From NCBI GenBank assembly GCA_029262895.1, contig JAJCYM010000021.1, positions 1-46,568 on the forward strand: a stretch of DNA of 46,568 bases, written 5' to 3'. This document shows, in pieces, positions 25,422 to 32,612 of this stretch. A model generated the notes under the pieces. It made no database searches, was not told where the DNA came from, and was given only the letters and a program-made list of their open reading frames with translations. Origin of the DNA: Roseivirga sp. GTDB taxonomy: Bacteria; Bacteroidota; Bacteroidia; Cytophagales; Cyclobacteriaceae. Position numbers and translations under genes: made by a program. How positions within the stretch are numbered: position 1 is the first letter of the stretch; every line of letters begins with the position of its first letter.

Positions 25422-25550
25422 GTCATTCCGGAATTTTTCTTCCAACATTTCAAAAAGGAAGAAAAATACCTGCCTTTGCCGAAGCGGCTACGTGCAGGCA
25501 GGTCCGGAATCTCACCAATTCGAAGCTTTGAGATACCAGCATTACGGCCC
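25422..25550. repeat. Dispersed inverted-repeat element, copy 1 (interrupted)
   Basis: The order GTCATTCCGGAATTTTTC, AAAAAGGAAGAAAAAT, CCGGAATCTCACC, TTCGAAGCTTTGAGAT matches the element at 29648-29780 in the same orientation. Stems GAATTTTTCTTCC/GGAAGAAAAAT and GGAATCTC/GAGAT form two hairpins. This copy carries a 36-base insert at 25468-25503 and has lost the right terminal GGAATGACG. Confidence 0.7.
25468..25503. repeat. Nested 36-base palindromic insert (ACCTGCCT ... AGGCAGGT)
   Basis: ACCTGCCT and AGGCAGGT are perfect 8-base inverted ends around TTGCCGAAGCGGCTACGTGC. The uninterrupted copy at 29648-29780 has only AT at this place, so the insert is a discrete event. Similar CCTGCC ... 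GGCAGG units are common in Cytophagales intergenic DNA (recalled, not searched). GC-rich against its surroundings. Confidence 0.65.
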
Positions 25551-25579
25551 TCTAATGTCGAACTGGGGTTATTTAAGGG

Positions 25580-26389
25580 TTAGAGCTTTTTAGCCCTTTC
25601 CCAATACTCATCCATTTCAGCCAGGGACATATCCGCAATGTTCTTGCCGTCCTTGGCTGATTCGGTTTCCAGGTACTGAAAGCGTTTGATAAACTTGAGG
25701 TTAGTTCGTTCCAAAGCCTCTTCCGGATCTAAGTCAATAAATCGGGAGTAGTTTACAAGGGAGAACAGGAGGTCTCCGAATTCGCCCTTTACTTTTTCCT
25801 GATCGGTTTGTTTGCCATTGGTGAGGTCAAACTCAGCTTTGAACTCGTTCATTTCTTCCTCAACCTTTTCCCATACCTGCTCTTTCTTTTCCCAATCGAA
25901 GCCTACCCCACGGGCCTTATCCTGGATACGCATGGCTTTGACCAAAGCCGGTAGCGTTTTTGGTACACCACCAAGAACAGATTTGTTGCCTTTTTCCTTA
26001 AGCTTTATCTTCTCCCAATTGGCTTTCACCGCTTCTTCATCCGAGGCATCTACGTCACCATAAACATGCGGGTGTCTATGAACCAGCTTATCACTAATGC
26101 TATTTAACGCATCAGCAATATCAAATGCATCGCTCTCCGAGGCGATTTTTGCATAAAAGACCATGTGTAGCATCAAGTCACCAATCTCCTTTTTCACCTC
26201 GTCCAAATCATTGCTCAATATGGCATCGGAAAGCTCATACGTTTCCTCAATGGTGAGGTGTCTGATGCTTTCTATAGTCTGCTTTTTATCCCAGGGGCAA
26301 TTCAACCTTAACTCATCCATAATGGTCAGTAGTCGGTCAAAGGCCTCAAGTTTTTGCTTCCTATTGCTGTCTTTTTGGGGTTGAATCAT
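25580..26389 (-). CDS. mazG: Nucleoside triphosphate pyrophosphohydrolase MazG
   Basis: 269 residues from the ATG at 26389 (MIQPQKDSNRKQKLEAFDRL). The family motif CPWDKKQT (31-38), the metal-binding EExxE helix LTIEETYELSDAI and EIGDLMLHMVFYAKIA are present, and a second MazG repeat follows in the C-terminal half (GVGFDWEKKEQVWEKVEEE, GEFGDLLFSLVNYSRF). MazG hydrolyses NTPs and dNTPs to monophosphates, cleaning damaged nucleotides and influencing ppGpp levels. A longer frame from 26464 would pass over a -7 box at 26423-26430 and is not used. Confidence 0.95.
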   Translation of the reverse strand: MIQPQKDSNRKQKLEAFDRLLTIMDELRLNCPWDKKQTIESIRHLTIEETYELSDAILSNDLDEVKKEIGDLMLHMVFYAKIASESDAFDIADALNSISDKLVHRHPHVYGDVDASDEEAVKANWEKIKLKEKGNKSVLGGVPKTLPALVKAMRIQDKARGVGFDWEKKEQVWEKVEEEMNEFKAEFDLTNGKQTDQEKVKGEFGDLLFSLVNYSRFIDLDPEEALERTNLKFIKRFQYLETESAKDGKNIADMSLAEMDEYWERAKKL

Positions 26390-26422
26390 TTCAGAATGAT
26401 TGATGTATAGAAACTTCTCATG

Positions 26423-26459
26423 CAAATGTAGCGTTATGCCGCTAACTGTTTTAAATTTG
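26423..26459. promoter_or_regulatory. Divergent promoters of mazG and the small membrane protein
   Basis: On the minus strand TACATTTG (26430-26423) lies 33 bases before the mazG start; on the plus strand TAAATTTG (26452-26459) lies 17 bases before the ATG at 26477. The two -7 boxes face away from each other 21 bases apart, so the two polymerases may interfere. Confidence 0.55.
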
Positions 26460-26476
26460 CCCAAAATTAGGCGTTC

Positions 26477-26707
26477 ATGACTACATTATTTTTAACCATC
26501 GGATTGATAGCCATCTTCTTTGTTTTTATGGGGGTGCGCCTTATCCTATTGAAGAATGGAGAGTTTAAGGGAACCTGCGCCTCTCAGAGTCCTTTCCTAA
26601 ACAAAGAGGGTGCTCGCTGCGGTTATTGTGGCAAGGACGTTGGAGCTGGTGAAGCTTGTGGTAACCCGGATAATGAAGTTGATAAAGTAATGAGTCGTTT
26701 CAAATAG
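26477..26707 (+). CDS. Small membrane protein with C-terminal cysteine motif
   Basis: 76 residues. One N-terminal helix (LFLTIGLIAIFFVFMGVRLIL) is followed by KNGEFKGTCASQSPFLNKEG and a cysteine pair CGYCGK, with further cysteines at the end (GEACGN). Proteins of this layout are annotated in many Bacteroidetes as membrane or secreted protein, with no known function. The CxxC pair and four cysteines suggest a small zinc knuckle or redox site. It stands between mazG (divergent) and glmM. Confidence 0.75.
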   Translation: MTTLFLTIGLIAIFFVFMGVRLILLKNGEFKGTCASQSPFLNKEGARCGYCGKDVGAGEACGNPDNEVDKVMSRFK

Positions 26708-26769
26708 GCATTCAATTTTACCTACCCCATAAGAGTTCAAATTCTTCATGCCCATCAATTGCTTTTTGC

Positions 26770-26777
26770 TAATTTTG
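26770..26777 (+). promoter_or_regulatory. -7 box upstream of glmM
   Basis: TAATTTTG followed by C fits TAnnTTTG and lies 25 bases before the TTG start of glmM. Confidence 0.5.
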
Positions 26778-26802
26778 CACGACCATAAACCAAAATTGAG
26801 TA

Positions 26803-28215
26803 TTGACACTTATTAAGTCCATTTCAGGAATCAGAGGCACCATTGGTGGTACCGTTGGAGATTCATTAACCCCCGTTGATGCCGTGAAATTTGCCGCGGC
26901 CTTTGGCACATGGGTAATTCAAAACTCAGGCATTCCAAAAATTGTAATTGGTCGTGATGCCAGACCGTCCGGTGAAATGATTTCATCTCTGGTCTCATCG
27001 ACCCTGATGGGCTTGGGCATTGAGGTTGTTGACCTGGGTTTATCGACCACACCAACCGTAGAAATTGCCGTACCACTGGAGAAAGCCGGGGGAGGTATAA
27101 TTTTAACTGCCAGCCATAATCCTGTGCAATGGAATGCTTTAAAACTCCTTAACCAAAAGGGGGAATTTATAAGTGGTGCTGAAGGTGCAAAAGTCCTTGA
27201 ACTAGCTGAAACGGATGCATTTGATTTTGCCGAAGTCAAATCTCTTGGTAAGTACAGTACTGATGACTCTTATATTAAAAAACATATTGAAGCTGTTTTG
27301 GCATTGCCTCTGGTAGATGTTGAAGCCATCAGGCAAGCAGATTTCAAAGTGGTCATAGATTGTGTGAATTCAACGGGAGGTATCTCACTTCCGCCATTAT
27401 TGAAGGCGCTTGGAGTTAATGAAATTCACAAATTATATTGTGAACCTAATGGACAGTTTCCTCACAACCCCGAACCTCTTCCGGAGCATCTGGGTCAGAT
27501 TTCGAGTGTGCTTGAAAACGGAAATTACGATCTAGGTATAGTGGTTGACCCGGATGTGGATCGATTGGCATTTCTGTCGGAAGACGGCACTCCATTTGGG
27601 GAGGAATATACATTGGTAGCCGTGGCGGACTACATAGTGGGTGAAATTGGGGGTAACACTGTTTCCAACTTGTCTTCTACAGGGGCCTTGAGGGATGTTA
27701 CTGAAAAACACAATGGTAGCTATGAAGCTTCAGCGGTTGGCGAGGTGAACGTGGTAGAGAAAATGAAGGCAACGAATGCTGTGATTGGTGGTGAAGGCAA
27801 TGGAGGAATCATTTATCCCGAGTTACACTATGGCCGTGATGCCTTGGTGGGGATTGCATTGTTTTTAACACATTTGGCCAAAAAGGACATCAGAATGTCA
27901 ATGCTTCGGGCGAGCTACCCGAGCTACCACATTTCAAAAAATAAGATTGATCTTTCACCTGAAATTGATGTTGACAAGGTGCTTGAAGGAATCAAAAAGA
28001 AATATGCAAAACAGCCTATTAATGCAATCGATGGTGTAAAAATCGAATTTGACAAAGAATGGGTACATTTGCGAAAGTCCAATACCGAACCAATTATTCG
28101 GATTTATTCTGAGTCTGGGTCGCTGGCCACAGCAGATCATTTGGCTCAGAAAATAATGTCAGACATCCGGGAAATTGTTTCGAACAAAGAGGAAACACAT
28201 GAAGGTATATTTTGA
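26803..28215 (+). CDS. glmM: Phosphoglucosamine mutase
   Basis: 470 residues. GlmM converts glucosamine-6-phosphate to glucosamine-1-phosphate for peptidoglycan and LPS. The phosphoserine loop TASHNP has the active serine S104, the metal loop is DPDVDRLAF (about 248-256), the sugar loop GGEGNGG (about 330) and the phosphate loop RKSNTEPIIRIY. The start must be TTG at 26803: an in-frame TGA stands at 26797 and the only codon between is not a start. The family start MTLIKSISGIRGT agrees. The 3' end overlaps the cysteine desulfurase gene by 17 bases. Confidence 0.95.
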   Translation: MTLIKSISGIRGTIGGTVGDSLTPVDAVKFAAAFGTWVIQNSGIPKIVIGRDARPSGEMISSLVSSTLMGLGIEVVDLGLSTTPTVEIAVPLEKAGGGIILTASHNPVQWNALKLLNQKGEFISGAEGAKVLELAETDAFDFAEVKSLGKYSTDDSYIKKHIEAVLALPLVDVEAIRQADFKVVIDCVNSTGGISLPPLLKALGVNEIHKLYCEPNGQFPHNPEPLPEHLGQISSVLENGNYDLGIVVDPDVDRLAFLSEDGTPFGEEYTLVAVADYIVGEIGGNTVSNLSSTGALRDVTEKHNGSYEASAVGEVNVVEKMKATNAVIGGEGNGGIIYPELHYGRDALVGIALFLTHLAKKDIRMSMLRASYPSYHISKNKIDLSPEIDVDKVLEGIKKKYAKQPINAIDGVKIEFDKEWVHLRKSNTEPIIRIYSESGSLATADHLAQKIMSDIREIVSNKEETHEGIF

Positions 28216-29341
28216 CAATGCTGCAACTACTCCACTAGACGAGGAAGTATTTGAAACAATGAAGCCTATTATGCTTCAGACTTTCGGCAACCCTTCTTCT
28301 ACCCATGCTCATGGCAGAGAAGCCAGGGCCAAAGTTGAATATGCAAGGCGAACCGTAGCAGAATTGCTAAATACCACTCCTTCAGAGATATTCTTTACCT
28401 CTGGTGGCACCGAGGCTGATAATACTGCCATCAACTGCAGTGTGGAATCCTACGACTTAAAGCATATCATCACCACCGAAATTGAACATAAAGCCGTTTT
28501 AGAGACTTCCAGAAGACTCGAGGCAATGGGTAAAGTGAAAGTGAGCTATGTTGAATTGGATCATGAAGGTCATATGAACATGGATCACCTCAATCAATTG
28601 TTACATGGGCATAATGGTCGTTCTTTGGTTTCCATCATGCATGCGAACAATGAGATTGGTACCTTAAATGATATCGGTGCAGTTGCTGGACTCTGTGAAA
28701 ACTATGATGCCATTTTCCATTCTGACACCGTACAGACGATGGGCCATTTTGCTCATGATACTAAAAACTTGAATTGTCATTTTCTGGTTGGGGCTGCACA
28801 TAAATTTCACGGACCGAAAGGCGTAGGTTTTTTAAGAGTCTGCAAGACAAAGAAAATAGGTCGATTTGTCTTGGGTGGTGGTCAGGAACGAAATCATAGA
28901 GGAGGAACAGAATATGTTTACGGTATCGTTGGTTTAGCCAAGGCCCTGGAAATTGCGTACAGAGACATGCATGACCATGAACGTTATATCAGGAGCTTGA
29001 AGGATCGTATGATTGACGGTTTGAAAGATAGGATTCCTGGAGTTGCGTTTAATGGTGACATTCGTGACGGACACAGTTTATATACAGTCCTGAACGTGAG
29101 TTTCCCACCTTCGGAAGACAACGATATGTTGCTTTTCAATCTGGATATTAATGGAATTTCCGCATCTGGTGGTAGTGCTTGCAATAGTGGAGCCGTTGCT
29201 GGGTCTCATGTGCTCAACGGAATTAAGGCAGACATTAACAGACAGGGCATTCGCTTTTCGTTCTGCAAGTACAGTAAGCCTGAAGAAGTAGATTACGTGC
29301 TGGAAAAGCTGGTTGAAATCATGCAACCGGTTACCGTCTGA
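28199..29341 (+). CDS. Cysteine desulfurase (NifS/IscS family)
   Basis: 380 residues from the ATG at 28199 (MKVYFDNAATTPLDEEVFE, the family start), inside the end of glmM. The enzyme takes sulfur from cysteine for Fe-S clusters or thio-modification. The PLP lysine is K202 (GAAHKFHGPKGVGFL), H98 (TEIEHKAV) stacks on PLP, and the catalytic cysteine is C328 in GGSACNSGAV. The rather short loop around this cysteine is as in group II-like or IscS-type paralogues; no IscU or SufE gene is adjacent, so its pathway is open. Translational coupling to glmM is likely from the 17-base overlap. Confidence 0.92.
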   Translation: MKVYFDNAATTPLDEEVFETMKPIMLQTFGNPSSTHAHGREARAKVEYARRTVAELLNTTPSEIFFTSGGTEADNTAINCSVESYDLKHIITTEIEHKAVLETSRRLEAMGKVKVSYVELDHEGHMNMDHLNQLLHGHNGRSLVSIMHANNEIGTLNDIGAVAGLCENYDAIFHSDTVQTMGHFAHDTKNLNCHFLVGAAHKFHGPKGVGFLRVCKTKKIGRFVLGGGQERNHRGGTEYVYGIVGLAKALEIAYRDMHDHERYIRSLKDRMIDGLKDRIPGVAFNGDIRDGHSLYTVLNVSFPPSEDNDMLLFNLDINGISASGGSACNSGAVAGSHVLNGIKADINRQGIRFSFCKYSKPEEVDYVLEKLVEIMQPVTV

Positions 29342-29423
29342 TAGAAAAATCGGACTACAACTTCTGGGTTTAAAGCAAGCTTTTCGATCGAGGTTATCAT
29401 GGTAATGATAATTTTCTGTCTTG

Positions 29424-29590
29424 AACCCGGTTTATGCAATAGAGTTCGTAATGAGGGAGTAAATCGCAATGAATCGGGAAGTTTGGCTTTGAAAGCATAG
29501 CACCGCTATGGTGAAAAGACAAACGAAGCGCAGCGGCTGATTCGAAGCGAGTTACGTCCGTAATAGAAAGTTTATTGCATTATCCGGGTT
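29424..29590. repeat. 167-base element with 18-base terminal inverted repeats
   Basis: The left end AACCCGGTTTATGCAATA and the reverse complement of the right end (AACCCGGATAATGCAATA) agree at 16 of 18 positions. Beyond the ends, complementarity continues loosely (GTAATGAGG against TAATAGAAAG region). Inside, AGCATAGC-acc-GCTATG gives a central hairpin. The whole could fold as one long stem in RNA. A lone end of the same type occurs at 31586-31604. No reading frame is carried, so it is MITE-like or a structured intergenic repeat. Confidence 0.6.
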
Positions 29591-29647
29591 GTATATGCAA
29601 CCAAGCTCATGAAACAAAATCATTGAGTTGCGTTTAATTAACTTGAA

Positions 29648-29780
29648 CGTCATTCCAGAATTTTTCTTCCAATATTTTAAAAAGGAAGAAAAATATCCGG
29701 AATCTCACGGGATTGAAGCTTCGAGATTCCGGATAAAATAGGCCATATGGAAAATTATGGACTGTTTTTTCGGAATGACG
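29648..29780. repeat. Dispersed inverted-repeat element, copy 2 (complete)
   Basis: The ends are CGTCATTCC and GGAATGACG, a perfect 9-base terminal inverted repeat. Inside are two hairpins: GAATTTTTCTTCC/GGAAGAAAAAT and the ten-base stem ATCCGGAATCTC/GAGATTCCGGAT. It lacks the 36-base insert seen in copy 1 (25422-25550). Confidence 0.7.
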
Positions 29781-29831
29781 ACTTTCTTAAATTGAACTCA
29801 CGTTAGTTAGATACTCAAGATCACTCCAATT

Positions 29832-30146
29832 ATGAAAAAGTACCTTTTGGTTTTGCTCATTCTTTCTGTCACAGCGGTGGCCTGTACCACCGATGATGTG
29901 ATAGTTGAAGAGGTGACAGGACGGATATTTGAAGATAGAGGTGTTATGGGTGTTAGTCTATGTGGTTGGCTTGTAGAAATTAATGGAGAAATTTATCAGC
30001 CTAGCTATCTCAACAGTCAGTATAGGCAAGAGGACTTTCAGGTATTTATGAGCGTTGAATTTCTTCAGGAAGCAGCCGATTGTGGTATTGCGCAACACGC
30101 TCTTCGTAAGGTCAGAATAGAACAAATCAGACCTGCGGGCAATTAG
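29832..30146 (+). CDS. Small lipoprotein, unknown family
   Basis: 104 residues. The signal MKKYLLVLLILSVTAVAC has a lipobox ending at C18. The mature part of 86 residues begins TTDDVIVEEVTGRI and contains two more cysteines (SLCGW, AADCG) that could form a disulfide. Strands around LCGWLVEINGEIYQPSYL suggest a small beta domain. The stop overlaps that of the convergent hemH gene by four bases. No function can be given. Confidence 0.75.
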   Translation: MKKYLLVLLILSVTAVACTTDDVIVEEVTGRIFEDRGVMGVSLCGWLVEINGEIYQPSYLNSQYRQEDFQVFMSVEFLQEAADCGIAQHALRKVRIEQIRPAGN

Positions 30147-31162
30147 GCGCCCTTAATGAGCTGTTTTAGGCAATCAATCCAAATTTCAGAATCATTGAGG
30201 CTTGGCACAAGATCCCAGGTTTCTCCACCGGCTTCCAGAAATTCTTCTTTAAACTGCTGTCCTACCTCTATGGTTGTTTCCAGGCAATCTGCCACGAAAG
30301 CCGGAGAAAAAGCCATCACCTTTTTTATTCCTTTGGCCGGCAATTCCTGTAGCACCTCATCAGTGTAGGGCTTGATCCATGGGGTTTTTCCTAGCCTGGA
30401 TTGGAAAGTGGTTGTATGCTGATCATCAGAAAGACCCAGAGCTGCTGCCAGCAGTCTTGAAGTGTAAAAGCATTGAGCCCGATAACAATAGCGATTTTTA
30501 TCGGTGAAGGTATCACAACATGTACCAAACTGGCACGTATTCTCCACAGAACCTTTGGTGATTTGCCTTTCGGGAAGCCCATGATAGCTAAAGATGATGT
30601 GATCATATTCCTCTTTGTCCATCAGCGCCTGGCCTCTTGCCCTCACAGCCTCGATAAACTTAGGATGATCCATAAATTGATTGACGTGGCTTATGCTCGG
30701 TATCACCTGCCATTTGCTCACAATCTCATTTACTTTCTGAGAAACGGAGCCTGTGCTGGCAGAGGCATATTGTGGAAACATTGGAATTACGATGATTCGA
30801 CCCACATTGTGCTTTCTTAGTTCATTAAGGGATGACTCTAGGCTGGGATTTTGATAGCGCATGCCCAACTCAACCACATAATCATCTCCGAGTGCATTTT
30901 GAAGCAAATCCTTGACATCGTAACCATGGTATTTCAGAGAAGAGCCTCGTTCATTCCATAGTTTTTGGTATTCCTTGGCAGACTTTGGAGATCGGAAATT
31001 GGTAATGATCAGGTTGATCAGTAACCATCGTTTTATATAGGGTATATCAATGACCCTTTCATCCATCAAAAATTCGCGTAAATATTTTCTTACGTCAGGT
31101 ACAGAAGGGCTATCCGGGGTACCCAGATTCACGATTAAAACCCCTGTCTTTGTTTTTTGCAT
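30143..31162 (-). CDS. hemH: Ferrochelatase
   Basis: 339 residues, normal length. It inserts iron into protoporphyrin IX (or coproporphyrin III) as the last step of haem synthesis. Visible motifs: GVLIVNLGTPDSPSVPDV at the start, VIPMFPQYASASTGS, the catalytic histidine H194 in SYHGLPERQ, and the acidic helix ETTIEVGQQFKEEFLEAGG near the end. Cysteines at about 209-217 (CQFGTCCDTF) recall the Fe-S-binding cysteines of some ferrochelatases, though these are normally C-terminal. The gene has its own -7 box and no haem-pathway neighbours. Confidence 0.95.
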   Translation of the reverse strand: MQKTKTGVLIVNLGTPDSPSVPDVRKYLREFLMDERVIDIPYIKRWLLINLIITNFRSPKSAKEYQKLWNERGSSLKYHGYDVKDLLQNALGDDYVVELGMRYQNPSLESSLNELRKHNVGRIIVIPMFPQYASASTGSVSQKVNEIVSKWQVIPSISHVNQFMDHPKFIEAVRARGQALMDKEEYDHIIFSYHGLPERQITKGSVENTCQFGTCCDTFTDKNRYCYRAQCFYTSRLLAAALGLSDDQHTTTFQSRLGKTPWIKPYTDEVLQELPAKGIKKVMAFSPAFVADCLETTIEVGQQFKEEFLEAGGETWDLVPSLNDSEIWIDCLKQLIKGA

Positions 31163-31187
31163 ATGACTCCCAGTAGAAATCCGGCTG

Positions 31188-31195
31188 CAAAGATA
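31188..31195 (-). promoter_or_regulatory. -7 box of hemH
   Basis: On the minus strand TATCTTTG followed by C fits TAnnTTTG exactly and lies 25 bases before the hemH ATG. Confidence 0.55.
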
Positions 31196-31225
31196 TTTGT
31201 TTGAATGGCCTCAACAAATTCCTGA

Positions 31226-31419
31226 GAGGCTGTATCAAAAAGAAATTGAGGCTGGTCATCACCAAATTATATTCGCTGAATGTTTCAGTCTGTGAATGTT
31301 TCAAGTCTGTGACTTGGAACCATGCAGATTACAAACTTGAGTGATTAATTTTGAGACACTAAAATGGACCGAATATAGTTGTGTAGAAAAGTTGAGAGGC
31401 TGCCTTTTGAGACAGCCTC
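31226..31419. repeat. 194-base element with 15-base inverted ends
   Basis: The left end GAGGCTGTATCAAAA and the reverse complement of the right end (GAGGCTGTCTCAAAA) agree at 14 of 15 positions. Inside lie the hairpin CAAGTC-tgt-GACTTG (31302-31316) and, at the right end, GAGGCTG/CAGCCTC (31396-31419). The right part recurs at 40942-41006. It carries no gene. Confidence 0.6.
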
Positions 31420-31585
31420 CATTGATCTATATATAATCACTCGTACTTCCTGAGAGTTTATGCGTCCGGTATTTCCTCCTCATTAACCGAGACAACAATC
31501 AGTCGTCATTGAGCGGTTTAAATTATAGGCAGATCATATTAATGACATTCAGAGGGTATCTTACCCTTATCCACCTCAAAATTTT

Positions 31586-31604
31586 AACCCGCTTTATGCA
31601 ATAG
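31586..31604. repeat. Lone end of the 167-base element family
   Basis: AACCCGCTTTATGCAATAG matches the left terminal repeat of the element at 29424-29590 with one change. No partner end is seen nearby. Confidence 0.5.
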
Positions 31605-31655
31605 GGGGAGTAGCCTGTTTTGCCGAGTTCTAAGAATTTAGACTGTTGAAAATGG

Positions 31656-31748
31656 TTGAAACCATTGGTTTCAAATGACAGCATCAATAACCCAGGGTTT
31701 AAACCCTGGGTTCACCAGTCTAGGCTCACAAAATCGTTTCAACGATTT
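31656..31748. repeat. Cluster of three palindromes including a perfect 24-base one
   Basis: TTGAAACC-att-GGTTTCAA (31656-31674), AACCCAGGGTTT followed at once by its reverse complement (31689-31712, 24 bases, no mismatch), and AAATCGTT-tc-AACGATTT (31731-31748). The regular spacing of about 15-18 bases suggests one structured element, like the REP elements linked to RAYT transposases. No transposase gene is in the window. Confidence 0.65.
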
Positions 31749-31828
31749 ATAAATAGAGTGGAGTTTTGGGGATTGAGCCATAGAATTATTTTCGGGTTCA
31801 ATCTGGCCGTATAATGGATCAACGCTGA

Positions 31829-32251
31829 CTAGCAATTCACTAGCTTTTGCAAGTCTTGCGAGAGATTAGCGATCGTTGTTTTTTCGAAACTTGGTTTCAT
31901 GCTTGTTTCAGCTTCTCCAAAATGTTCTTCAACCAGATATTTCATGTTGCTGCTTACCTCGCAGTTTGGATTTGGCTTTGGGCGTTTGAAAAAAGCACCC
32001 TCCCTTGTTGCCAAATACAGGTCCCAAAGTGTGATTTCCTCTGGCGATTTTTTGAGAAAAAAACCTCCGGAAGGGCCACTCTGGCTGTGCACCAGTCCGG
32101 CTTTTTTTAGAGCAGCCAGTTGCCTTCTAATCACAACCGGGTTAGTTTTAACACTTTCAGCAAGCTCATTGGAGGAATAACGATCCTTTCCTTTGAATGC
32201 CATGTAAATGCACATTTGAATAGCTATACTGAAGGTTTTGTTGGCTTGCAT
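31829..32251 (-). CDS. Rrf2 family transcriptional regulator
   Basis: 140 residues. Winged helix-turn-helix with SSNELAESVKTNPVVIRRQL (recognition helix) and AGLVHSQSGPSGGFFLKKSP (wing), typical of Rrf2. The three-cysteine Fe-S site of IscR, NsrR and RsrR is absent: the only cysteines are C14, C97 and C140. It is therefore not a classic Fe-S sensor, though C97 or the C-terminal C140 could respond to oxidants or nitrosation. It is divergent from the NrtS and hydrolase-OsmC genes, which it probably controls. Confidence 0.9.
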   Translation of the reverse strand: MQANKTFSIAIQMCIYMAFKGKDRYSSNELAESVKTNPVVIRRQLAALKKAGLVHSQSGPSGGFFLKKSPEEITLWDLYLATREGAFFKRPKPNPNCEVSSNMKYLVEEHFGEAETSMKPSFEKTTIANLSQDLQKLVNC

Positions 32252-32355
32252 CGATGTTTGTCGTCCAAAATAAGCGAATTATAAACTAAATGATAGTTGG
32301 CGGACACGGATTGTCAGCCTAAGAGGGGAATTTTGCGTAATATTCAGAACCAAAA

Positions 32356-32595
32356 ATGGTGTCTTTTAAGAGAAATAGGATCCTCAGCGTTATGCTCGAC
32401 CGCTCCAATGTGATCATCGCATTGAAGATGAGTCTTATTGTTGGCACTATTTTGAACTGTATCAACCAGCCCGAATGCATCTTTAATCTTGATATTGAGA
32501 AGCTTCAGGTGGGTAAGTTCTTTATTACTTACACGGTTCCTTTCTTCGTATCTCTCTATACCAGCACAATCATTAAATTGAGAGCTGATAATTAG
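32356..32595 (+). CDS. nrtS: NrtS-like small nitrate/nitrite transporter
   Basis: 79 residues with two hydrophobic helices (ALKMSLIVGTILNCINQPE and ITYTVPFFVSLYTSTII). The motif VGTILNxINQ in helix 1 and the VPFxVSLYT pattern in helix 2 are those of the NrtS family, small proteins reported to export or exchange nitrate/nitrite. It lies 17 bases upstream of the hydrolase-OsmC gene and opposite the Rrf2 regulator. No nitrate or nitrite reductase gene is in the window, so the substrate rests on family membership only. Confidence 0.75.
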   Translation: MVSFKRNRILSVMLDRSNVIIALKMSLIVGTILNCINQPECIFNLDIEKLQVGKFFITYTVPFFVSLYTSTIIKLRADN

Positions 32596-32612
32596 CACAC
32601 AATTCCAATTTT

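Noticed and set aside
31847-32180. Overlapping plus-strand frames opposite the Rrf2 gene
   Set aside because: The minus strand gives a typical Rrf2 winged helix; the plus frames are its complement.
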